Source of the DNA: Trileptium ribeirensis
Lineage: Eukaryota > Nematoda > Enoplea > Enoplida > Thoracostomopsidae
DNA length: 64,000 nucleotides
Direction of reading: 5' to 3'
NCBI GenBank assembly: GCA_030248225.1
Contig: JASANE010018464.1
Coordinates: forward strand, 16,603 to 80,602
In this document: positions 47,029-58,452 of the stretch, piece after piece
How the letters are laid out: each line of letters begins with the position of its first letter
Position numbering within the stretch: the first letter of the stretch is position 1
The notes under the pieces: model-generated
What the model saw: only the letters and a program-made list of their open reading frames with translations
Database searches by the model: none
Told to the model about the DNA's origin: nothing
Made by a program: the position numbers and the translations under genes

Positions 47029-48334
47029 TCACAAATCCAGAAGCAAGCGGAAAAGCTTTGAGACTACGGGTTTGTTGCGACCAGTACTTTGGAAACGAAA
47101 GGTACGTAAATAGCGAAGCCTAATGTCGCACGATGCCGTTCCTAGACCAACTCTATAATAAATTCTGCGAGAGTGGTACCTTTGAACCTTCTCAATCATA
47201 TCGATATCAGTAAGAAACGCTGGTGACCACACACAAGACTCATATTCAGATAGGTTTCACGTAACTGATATAGAAGTGTAGTAAGGCGTCAATATTCGAC
47301 GTCGTAAAACCTCTAAAAATGATGTTAGAAACACGGTTAGCTTTTGAAACAATGAGCGCTAGCTTTGAGGTTTTCTGAAATGGTTATCCCAAGTCTTTGC
47401 AATGACTGCAAGAGGGAATAATTTCATTGTCAAGAAAATAGCGATGTTGGCGATTTGCAGAGCCTACATGCCAAACTTGATACTTTGGTGCCGATATTGA
47501 CAGATGCCACTCCCTTGACCACATTTCAATACAGTTTAGTGCGACTTGTAAATGTTGGGCCTCAATGTAACTATTCTAACAGGAAATACATGTGTACAAT
47601 TTGACATCGTCAGTAAATAATTTACAGTTAACTTGTGTCTCCCGTATCTCCGTTTTTATGGACAGCAGTAATATCTTCATGAATCCAGATATCCGGATGC
47701 ACACCAATGATGAACGATTACTTAAATCTGAGGGAAGAGCGCAAGAGGGAAGGAAATCGAGTTCACATTGAAAATATTGAGTGAAACCATCCGGCGAGTG
47801 GCTTTGTTTAGATTTTAGTTGTGACAATGCCCAGTGAGTGTTTAAGGGCGTAAATGAAACCCACGAACGTTCCTTTTGAGAAAAGTTGATGGGTGACTGT
47901 GGCGTATTCCGCTCGTCAGTAATATGAATACATTAGAGAACTTAGATGCGAGCAATTCGCTGCGACCACTATTATACACAACCGTTTCACCGGAAGCGGT
48001 ATTCAGTAGACCAATTCCCCATTTTGAGAAGCAATGCTTATTAATATTCTTAAAGCGACTGCTTCGGTCGTTCCACGTAAGAATTTTACTACCATTTTGC
48101 ACATGAGTTTTTGAAATTTCTTTTGATCATTCTTGACTCATTTTTTGTATTCGGAAAAGTCTCCTGTGCGTTTGTAAATTTTCCAAAGTTTTGTTTTCTC
48201 ACGGTCACAATGAGTCGATCATCGAGTAGATCAGCATGCGATACGGGACGGCGGTGGCACTCACTGCAGAATATTTGCACAGAACGATTTCCTTGTATGA
48301 CCAGTACGATCTTGGTACGTATATATGCCGACAC
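47029..48334 (-). pseudogene. CR1-like LINE fragment, degenerate, minus strand
   Basis: Reading 5' to 3' on the minus strand: NGSKILTWNDR with WGIGLLNTASGETV and ELLASKFSNVF (about 48100-47930), the segment just before the RT fingers. Next SKQSHSPDGFTQYF (47800 region), corresponding to S-x-GPDGI. Next CKLFTDDVKLYTCI (47630 region), the catalytic box with FTDD in place of FADD. Last DIDMIEKVQRYHSRRIYY (47200 region), the thumb. Order and spacing are right but the frame is broken many times. Homology upstream of 48100 is uncertain. Confidence 0.75.
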
Positions 48335-48480
48335 ACAAATCCACCAATCGCATTATTTCGCAACAAGTTACGGCTAGTTTTAGACAATACAACCAGTTAC
48401 GAGCACAATATCTCCCATACGCTACTGTTACACTTAAACCGGAACCCTACGATATTCTCACAATAGTATTTGGGGGGGGG

Positions 48481-48613
48481 CAGGGGCGCAGCACGGTATT
48501 CGAAAGTGGGGCAATTCAATATGGAGGCCGTAACGGCATATTGCGGACACCATAAGGGAAAAATCCTATTTATGCCAAAAAGTGGTTAATGCTCCCCCTT
48601 CTTGCTGCGCCGC
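48481..48613. other. Possible short MITE with GCGCAGCA ends
   Basis: CAGGGGCGCAGCAC at 48481 and TGCTGCGCCGCAC near 48603-48615 form an imperfect inverted pair with an 8-bp GCGCAGCA core, about 130 bp apart. The left flank is a G-run, so a target duplication cannot be judged. Confidence 0.3.
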
Positions 48614-48639
48614 ACTCACATACTGGCATCAGACTGGTA

Positions 48640-51027
48640 TATAGTAAACGTATAGTAAAACCTGAACTATATCGGTAAAACGCAAAACAATGAGCCGAGA
48701 ATTCGCACACACAAAACAAACTAACTTTCTGTTTACAAAATTAATTGGTTTAAAACAATTATGTCGAAGATTGGTACTATATGTAATCTGCACGAGTACA
48801 CGGCAAAAAATAATCTACTCTACACTATACAATTTGCGCCTATTTACCAAAACAAAGAAAGACAATTATTGTTATCACTTATGTTTACGATATCGTATAA
48901 AGATTTTATGCGTTGCTTTAGGCTGGCTGGTTGGATTTTGTGTACCCGACGATCTTGCCAGACCAGTTGGGGATCATTAATTGCTAATGCGACTCGATCG
49001 GGCTACAGGATCCAGATTTATCAAAAATATTCATTTTAATCGATGCCTTTTTCATTTTCTATTAGAGTCAAACCAACTAACACACAAACACTGCTGGTGT
49101 ATTATATATAAGTTTTTACTTTTACGAAATGTGTATATTTTATATGTTAACATTTTATATTCCATTGCAGCAGCCAAAATCTATTTTATTGTCACAGCCT
49201 GTATCATTGTTTTCGGGTTTTGTCTGACGGGGCACGTCCAAGTGTTCTGTATCTTAACAGTAGTACACACATGGGCATATAAGGACTCGTGCTCAAGGCA
49301 GCAGCGAATTAACACGTATAGATAACATTAAACAAACTTTAATGATATCTAATATAGAATTGGTCCAATTTTAGTCTCGGACGTTGTCGTCGGATCGCCC
49401 TGCAAAAGCCGCGAGCGACCTGCGATGCGAGACAAGTGGTATATAAATTGCATTACGCCACTCTGAGAAACTGTCTACATAATAAAGCATGTAAATATTG
49501 TTACTGTGATCCTATTCTCACATAACTTCAGTTTAGCGCATGTATACAACAATATATATGTATACGTTGCCACATCCCACTGTACAGTGCATTAAAATAA
49601 TGTTGATACAAAGGATCTATAGCATGGAGATTTTTCACGATAGTTATCTGCTTGACAAATCTAACTATTGTTGGATAACATACGTATTCCTGACCTCACG
49701 ATTGGAGTGAATGAAGCTTGGTTTGCAACAGCGCGCTGATAACGAGTTCACCATCGCTGCGCTTCATTGCATCCCAAAGAATTAATATTTACATGTATTT
49801 ACATTTGCACAAACCCGAATAATAAAATTTAAATTCATAATTTTATAATTATGCTCCATATAACATTCAAGAAATTTTTAGCAGTGAATAGCGGCAAGCA
49901 AGATGTTCGCTTTGTGGACAGGTTTTCAAGGGTTCGAAACTCATGTTCACCGTTGCCCTTTTCATAGCAGTTTGCTTTGTAATTGTTTAAAATGCGGTTA
50001 TTAATTAATACGTTTGATAATTTCAGCCAAATGTTGCAATGGTCATTCACACATGAGGTTTTTCCACAGAAATCCGTTAATTTTACAGATACAGCGATAA
50101 TATTGGCACCATTCGCCTTATCTGGGCGAGCTGTTCACAAAATATGCATTTCGGCTACTTTTGACAGAAATTTTTTTGGGTTCCCAATGATAGTCAAAAT
50201 TTTTGAAAAAATATTTTCCCGAAAAATGTATAATTTGATATATCATTCCAACCGCATTGAGGAGCTGAGTCGAATAGTGGTAAAACCAACGCAATGGGTT
50301 CCGAGGCTAATCACATAGACTTAACCTTAGGATCTCATATAATTGGGCTGAATTTACCATTTTTTGACTCAGCTCATCAATGCGGATCGAATTACATATA
50401 AAATTATACGTTGATTGAGAAAATTTTGGGTGCCAAGGGTACCGTGCCAAGGGGGATCATTGGGAACCAAAAAATCAAAAGTAAAATGTGTACGCAATGT
50501 GAACGCATTGGATATTTTCTGAACAAGCTCGTCCAGCTGAGCCTAATGGTACCGCAATTATCGTTGTAGCTTGAAAATGGAACAATTTCGGTATAAGTAA
50601 CTAACAGGATGCCTACCTTCACCATGTATTGGTTTTTGTCTCGGTAAAGATTGGTGCATTAGCTGATAGTATAAATTTGGAACTTGTTATAATGTAGGGT
50701 AAATAAAAAAATCAATCATTAAAGCAGTGGCCGAATGGTTGGGTATCAAATTTGCAATCACTTGGACCTAAGCTCTATCCTCGCCCAGATGTATGTTTTC
50801 TTATTGCTTTTATATATATGATTTAAAACATATAACCAAAAGCTTTTTGATCGATGAATTAAGTTGGCTAGATTTCCAACTTTTCTCAAACAACTGTACG
50901 TTTGCTCCTCGGTCCAGTCAATCGAAATGTTATAAATTTACTAGGCTGTCCAAGTATGTTTTATACGTCAATCTAGCTCATATAAATATTTAACTTCTAC
51001 ACCGGCATAGGCTGTGAGTACCATAAA
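48640..51027. other. Gene-poor stretch
   Basis: Only the weak plus-strand exon at 49375-49466 is notable. Open frames around 48690-49325 (up to 114 codons) are AT-driven and low in complexity. AATTGCAAT-type and TATATAT tracts are frequent. Confidence 0.45.
49375..49466 (+). CDS. Possible plus-strand terminal exon, 29 residues then TGA
   Basis: CCAATTTTAG (acceptor) precedes a GC-rich 92-nt stretch beginning with two bases and encoding DVVVGSPCKSRERPAMRDKW, ending in TGA at 49466. AATAAA follows at 49481-49486. The combination of acceptor, GC rise, stop and poly(A) signal is suggestive. No upstream exon was identified and no family is recognised. Confidence 0.22.
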
Positions 51028-51035
51028 CTGCTATG

Positions 51036-52536
51036 CAGTACGGTGCTTTGCGCCCCCCATACCCCCAATTGGGGGGCCCACCAGCCACAGGCACTGTTGC
51101 TGAAATGTAACGACCGAAGCGAGTGGAGTTTCCACATATAGTGTTAGGGACGAAAAAAGCAGAAATTTATTTTTTGTCTCTCTGCCGCTCATAAAGTCAT
51201 GACCGCGTTGAATGTATGTAACTTTTTATTCAGACGATAATGATCTAAGCTCGACGCTTTACATATTTGGGCCAAGATCATCTATGCACACATGCTACAG
51301 AGGTCGAAAACTGGGTGCAATTGGCACTTTTGACAATTTTGGCTCACCAGGCTGATTGCTTCCCTGAGTTAAATCTCGATACAGAATCTTGATATTAAAA
51401 TCGAGACCACCTTTCGAAAAAACCGTTTGCTTTCGAGCACGCAAGAGTACGGACCTCCGTTTCCCTTCGGTTGCGAGTACAAGTATTATACTGTTAAGTG
51501 TTATTTTTTACTTAATTAAAAATTAACAAATCGCATAACTAACGCTCTCATGCAGCTCAAAAAATTCCTAAATTGACGGCGTTTTTCGAAAGGTGTAGCG
51601 ATCAACCGGACCCCGATGGGGAGCGTGAAAGCGATGAAATTGAACATGTGAGCGACCAAGATGTTTCTCAAGAACTAAGCGAAACGGAAACGAAACTCCA
51701 AGACCAAGAGGAAAACGCTGCGCGTGCGCCAATAGCTAGCGAAGAGACACTTCGATTGAATATCGACGATTGCAGAGGGCAATCGTATAACAATGGAGCG
51801 AATATACGTGGCAAAAAGTCTGGTGTGCAGGCTCGATTGCTGCAGATTAATCCCAAAGCGTTCTACGTCCCATGTTCTGCACACACTCTTAATTTGGTTA
51901 TTGTCGACTGTGCTCAGAAATACTACACTTCATATTCAAGCGTGGATTGCAGGAAAACTACGCCAATCTCACAATCGCACTCAAAGTTTTACTTACTATT
52001 CCCGTTACAGTGGCTGGGGCTGAAAGAAGCTTCAGCAAAATGAAGGTTATAAAAAACTACATGAGGTCAAATATGACCGATGATGGATTGACAGCGCTTG
52101 CGGTAATATCGATAGAATCAGAAGCAGCTCGCAACCTGAAATTTGAAGAGATCGTTCGGTGTTTTAAAGAACAAAAGCTTCGAAAGAAACCACTTTAAAT
52201 ATGTAATTTGATGTTAGAGCGTGGTTATATGGTTCCTGCCCAAAACATCCACTCGCTGTAGCTGTATACACATTCTTTTAATGTCAATAAGTAATGAATA
52301 TGTTCTCTAAATGTACTCTCGCAACCCGTTCGGAACACAGTTCAGGTTGGTTGGTTTGCCGCGCCCCCATGGATACACCAGTGCAGAAAAGCATGTAGGC
52401 TATGAGCAAGGTATTTTATCGCAATATGCTCCAACTAGTCTTACAGAAGTTTTTCTCCGTCAGGAAAAATATCAGAATCTCAGGGGCCCACAAGGTTATG
52501 TCTTGGGGGGCCCACCACAGCCTAAGCACGGGCCTG
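51036..52536 (+). mobile_element. hAT transposon, internally deleted, with perfect 8-bp target duplication
   Basis: The element is 1501 bp and begins CAG and ends CTG. The terminal inverted repeats share CAG plus GTGCTT in register, then a CCCCCCA block. It is flanked on both sides by the identical 8 bp CTGCTATG (51028-51035 and 52537-52544), the hallmark of hAT insertion. Inside, one frame (about 51573-51930) has DDCRGQSYNNGANIRG, SGVQARLLQINPKAFYVPCS and AHTLNLVIVDC, the ZMYM/DUF4371-type hAT catalytic core. A second frame (51947-52198) has TIPVTVAGAERSFSKMKVIK, the C-terminal dimerisation domain, ending in TAA. The middle is deleted and the two halves are out of frame, so no active transposase is made. 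The perfect duplication suggests a young insertion that could be mobilised in trans. Confidence 0.93.
51573..52198 (+). pseudogene. Defective hAT transposase (ZMYM/DUF4371 type)
   Basis: N-terminal part: acidic ERESDEIEHVSDQD region, then a jump directly to the DDCRGQSY motif. The residues normally between them are missing, as is the stretch between NLVIVDC and the hATC domain. The hATC domain itself (SFSKMKVIKNYMRSNMTDD and the following IESEAARNL) is intact up to the stop. The pattern is two internal deletions rather than scattered decay. Confidence 0.85.
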
Positions 52537-53164
52537 CTGCTATGACACATATTTCTTAAGAAAAACTAATCTTATTCATGGTTGAGCTTGCTGAGCAAAC
52601 CTTACTTTTCGGCTGCAGAACTTGTATATAACAAGATCCGTTTTAATTATACTCCTTGAACAACTTCCAGGGATATGTTATTTATATTTTTATATGGATG
52701 TACCGTGCTAGAAATTGCTCACCAAAAAGCACGAGAAAATTTTTTTAGCACTTCACAAATTATAACATTTATCGTTGTGCATATCGGCTAAATTACCAGT
52801 TGACCTAATTATCTACGTACAGCTATTGCCCCCAGACACAGCGACATCTTGAGACCCCTTAAAAATTGATCTCACTGGTGATAGCGATGCATCCAATGGA
52901 CTTGGTGACTAAGTTGTATCTCCAATAGAAAGTTGATAGAGTAAATTTTATTGAAAAAAATTCGGTACCAGAATTTTAACCAGTTTTAAAAGAACGCAAT
53001 AGAGGGCACTTTTAGTCAAATCACTTGCTAAAAGACATTCTTGCTAAATCAACCTTTAATTTAATATATATGCACAGATAGTTTACAATGCAATACATAA
53101 AATAATTTACTAGAATAGTATATATATAAAACATCGTGAGAAAAATCTAACGTTTTAAAAGCGC

Positions 53165-53680
53165 CGGATTAATTTAGAATTGCAACATCCAGTGATGGCT
53201 TCCGCATGGAATGTTGCTGTACAATTTGACATCATCACCAAAAACCTTATCTGATATTGAATTGAAGCCAGAAGATAATAAATCATATATATATTTACAG
53301 CAAAAATAGAGTTGGTCCCAGCACACTTCCTTGGAGAACGCCGGAACGCACAGTGTATTCTTCAGAATAGCTCGAGTTGACTTTTGCATGGTAGGCACGA
53401 ATCGAAACAATCATGTAATCCAAATTAGTAATTGTACATCAGCGCCTGCCGATATTCCTTAAACGCCTGAAGCAGACAACTTGTGCAACAGTTTTAAGTA
53501 GGAAACAGTGTCGAAAGCCTTGCGAAGTCAATATATATACAACATCGACTGTCGAACCCGAATCGACGGATTCTGCCCAACCGCTAGCTATTGCATTCAA
53601 CGAGTTGGCTTTTAATGGAACGTTTTGTCAAGAAACGGTGTTGGTGGCTAGAGATATTATTAACTTTATTACGATTAACT
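53165..53680 (-). pseudogene. CR1-like LINE fragment with FGDD catalytic box
   Basis: The minus strand shows AFDTVSYLKLLHKLSASGV (53520-53460, RT motif A), then IYDLLSSGFNSISDKVFG and DDVKLYSNI (53290-53210, motifs B/C). FGDD replaces the usual FADD. Stops and frameshifts separate the blocks, so the copy is dead. It ends near 53165 without a thumb region. Confidence 0.75.
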
Positions 53681-53892
53681 AGTCGGTAGTGGAACTACAT
53701 TTGTGAGCGAAGCTGGGGCTGTGGCATTACGAATGTACTCAATTTTATGTTCTTGTAACTACATTGCATAGGGCATAGGGCTTTATCATTGGTAAAAATA
53801 TTATATTTGAATTCTTCGATCCAAAAAACCCTATAATGGTTTGACCGAAACGATTCTATTCCAATAAATAACACAAATATTGCAAAATTCTC

Positions 53893-54290
53893 TATTTTAG
53901 TTGCATAAGCTTAACTAATTTGCTAATTACTAATTAACCGCTCAAAATTTTTTAATCCCAAATATCAGGTGCACACTCTGACATGATAGGCTTTCAAACA
54001 AAAAAGGTTTTTAATATCGATTTAGTGGTTCTTGAGATCCGTCGGACCGAACGAACGAACGGACGGACATCGACCTTTTTACTCTCAGACAGAAAATAAA
54101 AACGTTTCGCTCGGCTTCGCCGAGCTCCGCTCAATAAGAAACTGGATAATAACTCGACCTTTTTACTCTCAGACAGAAAATAAAAACGCTTCGCTCAGCT
54201 TCGCCGAGCTCCGCTCAATAAGAAACTGGATAATAATAATAATACGCTCCATTACTTTACAACAATTAGAAACTAGGGGAATGGGACGGT
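53893..54290. repeat. CTAATTAG/GACAGACAG repeat family, copy 2, with an 84-bp 3'-end duplication
   Basis: CTAATTTGCTAATTACTAATTAACC at the left, a GAACGAACGAACGGACGGACA run, and a tail with GCTTCGCCGAGCTCCGC. The tail unit of 84 bp is duplicated in tandem (54070-54153 and 54154-54237), followed by a short AAT microsatellite. The 84-bp length preserves an accidental open frame across both copies. Confidence 0.6.
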
Positions 54291-54835
54291 AACTTAAGGT
54301 ATCACTGATGTTTCCTTTCTTACACACCCATTAACAATTGATCGGCACCGCATATCAGAAAGCACGCCACAAAAATTTTACATGGCTAAAATGAGCATTT
54401 CAGGGTAATAGCATTTGCGCTATTATTTTTCTATATTTCCACTTTAATTATAATAAGCATAATGTATTGTAATGTGCGAGAGTGGCCAAGTGAGACGATA
54501 GTGTGCCCGAGTGACTCAAATCGATGTCCGAGTAAAACTGATCGGCAAGCAAAGATGAGAAAAATAGCAAAAACAGTTACGCCACGGAATAATATTCCGT
54601 AGTGTGAAGTGCCATATTCCGTTTTAAGGGTCTTGCGAAAATAATGGAATACGGTGAATAGCGTAAGCATAACTTAGACACAGTTATATATATTCTGTGA
54701 CGGAGCGTGGGTAGCAAGTAAACTTTCCTAAAATAGCACAAATTTGTGCAAAGTTTTGTCCGTCTGCATAGCACATATCAATCTTCACTATATATCAGGC
54801 ACCAAGGAACGATTTTGAATCTTGGAGAGCGGGGC

Positions 54836-55107
54836 ACCTAACGATAACATCACGGGGCAAGCTACGATAACATACATCCCAGGCAAGAAAAGCATTTGAA
54901 GAATTAAACTAACACGAAACACATTTGGTTGACAAGCTAGCGTAATGCAATCTGGTGGAAAGTAACCGAAGATGAAAACCATCTCGGGGCAGATATATAA
55001 CATAAAAAATGATTGGGCAGATCAAAGTATAACACATCTGGGGCAAGATAAAACACATTTGAGGAATAAGTTAAGAAAAACACATCTGGGGAGCAATCTA
55101 AGGCAGG
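54836..55107. repeat. Degenerate short tandem array (~25-28 bp) around CATCTGGGGCAAG
   Basis: Repeated phrases ACATCACGGGGCAAGCTACG, ACATACATCCCAGGCAAG, ACACATTTGGTTGACAAGCT, ACACATCTGGGGCAAGATAA and AACACATCTGGGGAGCAATC alternate with GATAACA or TAAAACA spacers. About nine or ten copies can be recognised. The period drifts, so this is an old array. Confidence 0.65.
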
Positions 55108-55109
55108 GG

Positions 55110-57500
55110 GTACCTGCCTCGTTCTAGGGTTTCTGCACTAGTTTAAAGGAATTTCGCAAATGTTCTTAATCGGCGCATAACAGAATTGTAACGCGCAGCC
55201 AGCTTTGTGCTTGTGCTGCTCAAATGATTTCCTACGTTTACCCAAATTCTCACAAAACAAATACGAAACAAGCTTTGATTTTGGCCTTTTGTGGAACGAA
55301 AGGAAACATTGTAGATTATATCTCTTGCCAGAGGAATCAGATTACAAATGGAGACCACCACCAACTAGAATCATGTCGTCCGTCGTCAGATAAAACTTTG
55401 TTATATATTTTGTCAGTGCCGTCGAAAATTCTGAAATACTATTTTGACAACTTAGATTTCTGTATTGTTGGTTGTGAACATATGGCTTATATATATGATA
55501 AATTGAACATTTTGATTTCGTTGTTTTACATCCATAATATTGAGAATATCATTAACCAGGTAGGACGCTGCAAGGAGGGCTAAACTGTAAATCTTACGGG
55601 TCTTTTCTTTTGAAAGAAACGAAGATTACTCGTAAGAAAAGAAACGAAAATTCACAAAAAAATTAATACCAGCTGTACGGCAGGATCTAAACGTGAGCAT
55701 TCCGATGAAATATATACTTAGACTAGTAGATGCTAACCATTAAACATAAGCAATAGACAATATAATACAAAAAGAGAAAAACACAAAATATACTAAGCCT
55801 ACTTAATTTCAAGGGCTCATACGGCGCTGCGTGGGGCGGGGGTGGATCACTTGCCAGGAATTTGGTGCTTTGCGCCAAGAGGGGGCATAAAACGACTCAC
55901 GGGAACCATACATGAATAAAAGATTCATAAATCCGAATGCTTTTTGTGTATATACATGCAAATGCCTGAAAAAGATCGATATTACATGTTTATATCAATA
56001 TGGAACTCAACTAACAACAACAATACAAAGCAAAAATAAGATATCATGGCACAAACAAGCTGTATATATGCTGCTCTCTAAAAGATTACAGTGGAAAAAG
56101 CACATCACTTTATTATATATAATATATATATATAGAAATTTAAAAGCAGTAAAATTATAATAATAAAATGGTGAATTAACCAGAAATCGCTCTGCTAGAA
56201 ACATCTAAATAAATAAAGATTTCAATACTGTCATCCCAGAGCGTAAATAAATGATGCGCAAGACAAGCGTTTCGTATTAATACATCTCTGGGTCCGGAAT
56301 TTAGGTTCAAATGCAATAAAATGTTTATTACATAAAACACATATAAATGACACATGATTTTCATAAGAGAACAGACTGCTATTGTTACGTGTACTACGCC
56401 CGAAACTTAGCTGATTAATTTCAGCGGCAAATGTCAAAACATATAAAACACAACACCTTTGCTCAAAGCCATATATTATGGCCCGAATAGCAAAAAACCC
56501 TTTATCTTAAAACACACGTTCCCTTCGTTGGAAAACAATGTCATTTATATTTGCAAAAACGAAGCAATTTGGCGATTCGTAGATGAGTTGTACGTTCGAA
56601 CGACAGACGAAGAGCGGTTCCGTTCCTGACACCAAATAATGCCGCGTCTGTCCGTTTTATGTCTTTTATGTGTAACTATTCTTGATTGTGCCAGAAATCA
56701 ACACTGCATTTCCATCCATCAGCCGAAAAACGGCTTGCATAGGAAAATCCCATTGAATTTGCCGTTTTACTGCTTTATATGCGCGCAGACATCTGACGGA
56801 ACTATGATTGCTATCGGATACGGATGAGCTGCTTGTAGTCCTATTTTATTATGGAGGCAGTTCGTGCAAGTGCCTGGTAAATTATACTTTTACCAAAAAA
56901 GCGTGAAACGCAACATGACATACCTACATTTAGGCTGGACGTGCTTAAGTTTGTCATATATACTTCGCTCTCTCCAGCATAATATCATCCACTGTTGATA
57001 GTACTAACGGATAAACAAACATAACTTTTGTGTTTCAAGAATGTTTTAAAAATAGCTTAGAATCTAAGTACCAAGCCCTTGTTTTGAATCCCACCACACC
57101 AGCTTTATACGTAGTCAAACTTTTAAAAAATAGTGGAACGTTTATGTTGTTCTAGTATTGTTTAAATTTTATACAACACGAAACCACAATATTTTTCATT
57201 AAAAATAACCTAAGTGTAGGCCGTGTTTCTAGCTACCGACCAAAGGAAAATTATACTTTCGAAATGATAAATTTAACATACTGGTCCTTTATATATGTAT
57301 ATAGTTGAATTAAAACCGGTGTACCATGCACTTTATCTAAGCCGACAAACGTCACAGTTTAATTACGGGGCGGCATTACGTACCATTCGTCATTCCATGG
57401 TACAATTTCGAGAGCAAACCGTGACTTGAGTACATTGTACTTGACCATGCCGAAGAAGAGTTTCACCCCGCACCGAAGAGTGGCCTATTTGAGGTACGAA
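55110..57500. other. Gene-poor stretch
   Basis: Apart from the hAT terminus relic at 55855 and a 62-codon frame at about 56640 starting MPRLSVLCLLCVTILDC, which looks like a signal peptide, no supported feature was found. TATATA runs occur near 56110. Confidence 0.4.
55855..55876 (+). other. Relic terminus of the 51-kb hAT family
   Basis: CAG followed after six bases by GGTGCTTTGCGCC (55864-55876). This 13-mer is identical to positions 51042-51054 in the left terminus of the hAT element at 51036. The sequence after it differs, so only the end appears to be preserved. Confidence 0.4.
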
Positions 57501-57519
57501 ACAATCAATGGATGATTAT

Positions 57520-57960
57520 GTGGGAAGCAAATTTGCCAAATGAAGCCGGTGTTTGAAAGACGACAGTGAGGTTGCATTTACAACTTCATAGAGTAGAGCA
57601 TTCCGCAGGCGAACTGTGCGGTGCGTAAAAAATATTTACGAATGGCGCAGGCGAGGGGCGTCAATCATCTCTAGATTTAGGTTTGGCCCCTGGTGTCAGC
57701 GTAGCCAGCTGCAAAGAATTTGCTAACATCCATAGCAACAGCCCCCAGGGTCATCTTGTAAATGACCACCAAATCACTGCTAAACCTCCTCGATTCAAGT
57801 GTCTGGAGACCCAAATAAGATAGTATCTCATCGTACGAGCATGAACGAATAACAGGTATCAGTTTCATGGCCAGACGTTGCACCATCTCGATCAGTTGGA
57901 TATCACGGGCATAGTGCAGAAAGCAGACGCTGACTGCATATTTAACTCGAATCCGATATC
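57520..57960 (-). pseudogene. CR1-like LINE fragment, thumb and C-terminus
   Basis: Minus-strand blocks: QLIEMVQRLAMKLIPVIRSC, SYDEILSYLGLQTLESRRF, FAAGYADTRG, then after a frame shift VRLRNALLYEVVNATSLSSF. These match, in order, the thumb and C-terminus of the copy at 27900-28672 (SYDQRLALLGIQSLEARR, TGYSGTRG, TSLSSFKH). It is a diverged relative rather than the same subfamily. Confidence 0.8.
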
Positions 57961-58064
57961 TAATTCCTTAAACATCGTCTATACGCTGAGTTGAATATTT
58001 TTAAAACTAAAGAAAATCTGGAACGCGAAAACAAGCAGAAATCATCACAAAGACGGGCCGTAAC

Positions 58065-58452
58065 TGTTATGGATTTGCTTCGCCAGAACATTTTGGAATT
58101 ACATTTGATCCTGTTCTGGAAGCTCCTATGATGTACGAGGACATCCTCACACGTGGAGTGACGGCATCTCGATCCTTCTAGAATGTTCTACGGATTTCGA
58201 AGACCGATGTCATGATTATTCTAGAACATTCTTTGATTATATTTAAAGACGGTTGCTTACCACAACTTGAGTTACTGTTTTAGTTACTGCTGAAGTACTG
58301 TTTCATTACTGTTCAGTTTACTGTTTCTTATTGTCTCGATTCAACGTTACTTTTACTGTCTTGTGTGCTACGTCTTGTTCACTTCTGTTGGCTTTCAATA
58401 AACGTTTGTTTTCTACAACTCAACGTGGATCTACGCCTCTGGGAATACAACA
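58065..58452 (+). mobile_element. Solo LTR (388 bp) with TATA box, poly(A) signal and two heat-shock elements
   Basis: The sequence begins TGTT and ends AACA, and is flanked by the same 5 bp GTAAC (58060-58064 and 58453-58457). It has TATATTTAAA at 58238-58247 and AATAAA at 58397-58402 in the expected U3-R order. No internal retrotransposon sequence is seen on either side, so recombination between two LTRs is the simplest history. An alternative reading ends the LTR at 58458 (TAACA), with TGG about 8 bp further on as a primer binding site, making it a 5' LTR of a truncated element; the perfect target duplication argues against that. Confidence 0.85.
58176..58231 (+). promoter_or_regulatory. 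Two perfect heat-shock elements in the LTR U3 region
   Basis: 58176-58188 and 58219-58231 both read TTC-nn-GAA-nn-TTC exactly (TTCTAGAATGTTC and TTCTAGAACATTC), the trimeric binding site of heat-shock factor. They lie 6 to 60 bp upstream of the TATA box on the same strand. The two 13-mers differ at only two central bases. Confidence 0.75.

Noticed and set aside
54032..54292. 86-codon plus frame with an internally repeated peptide
   Set aside because: Caused by the 84-bp tail duplication, a multiple of three.
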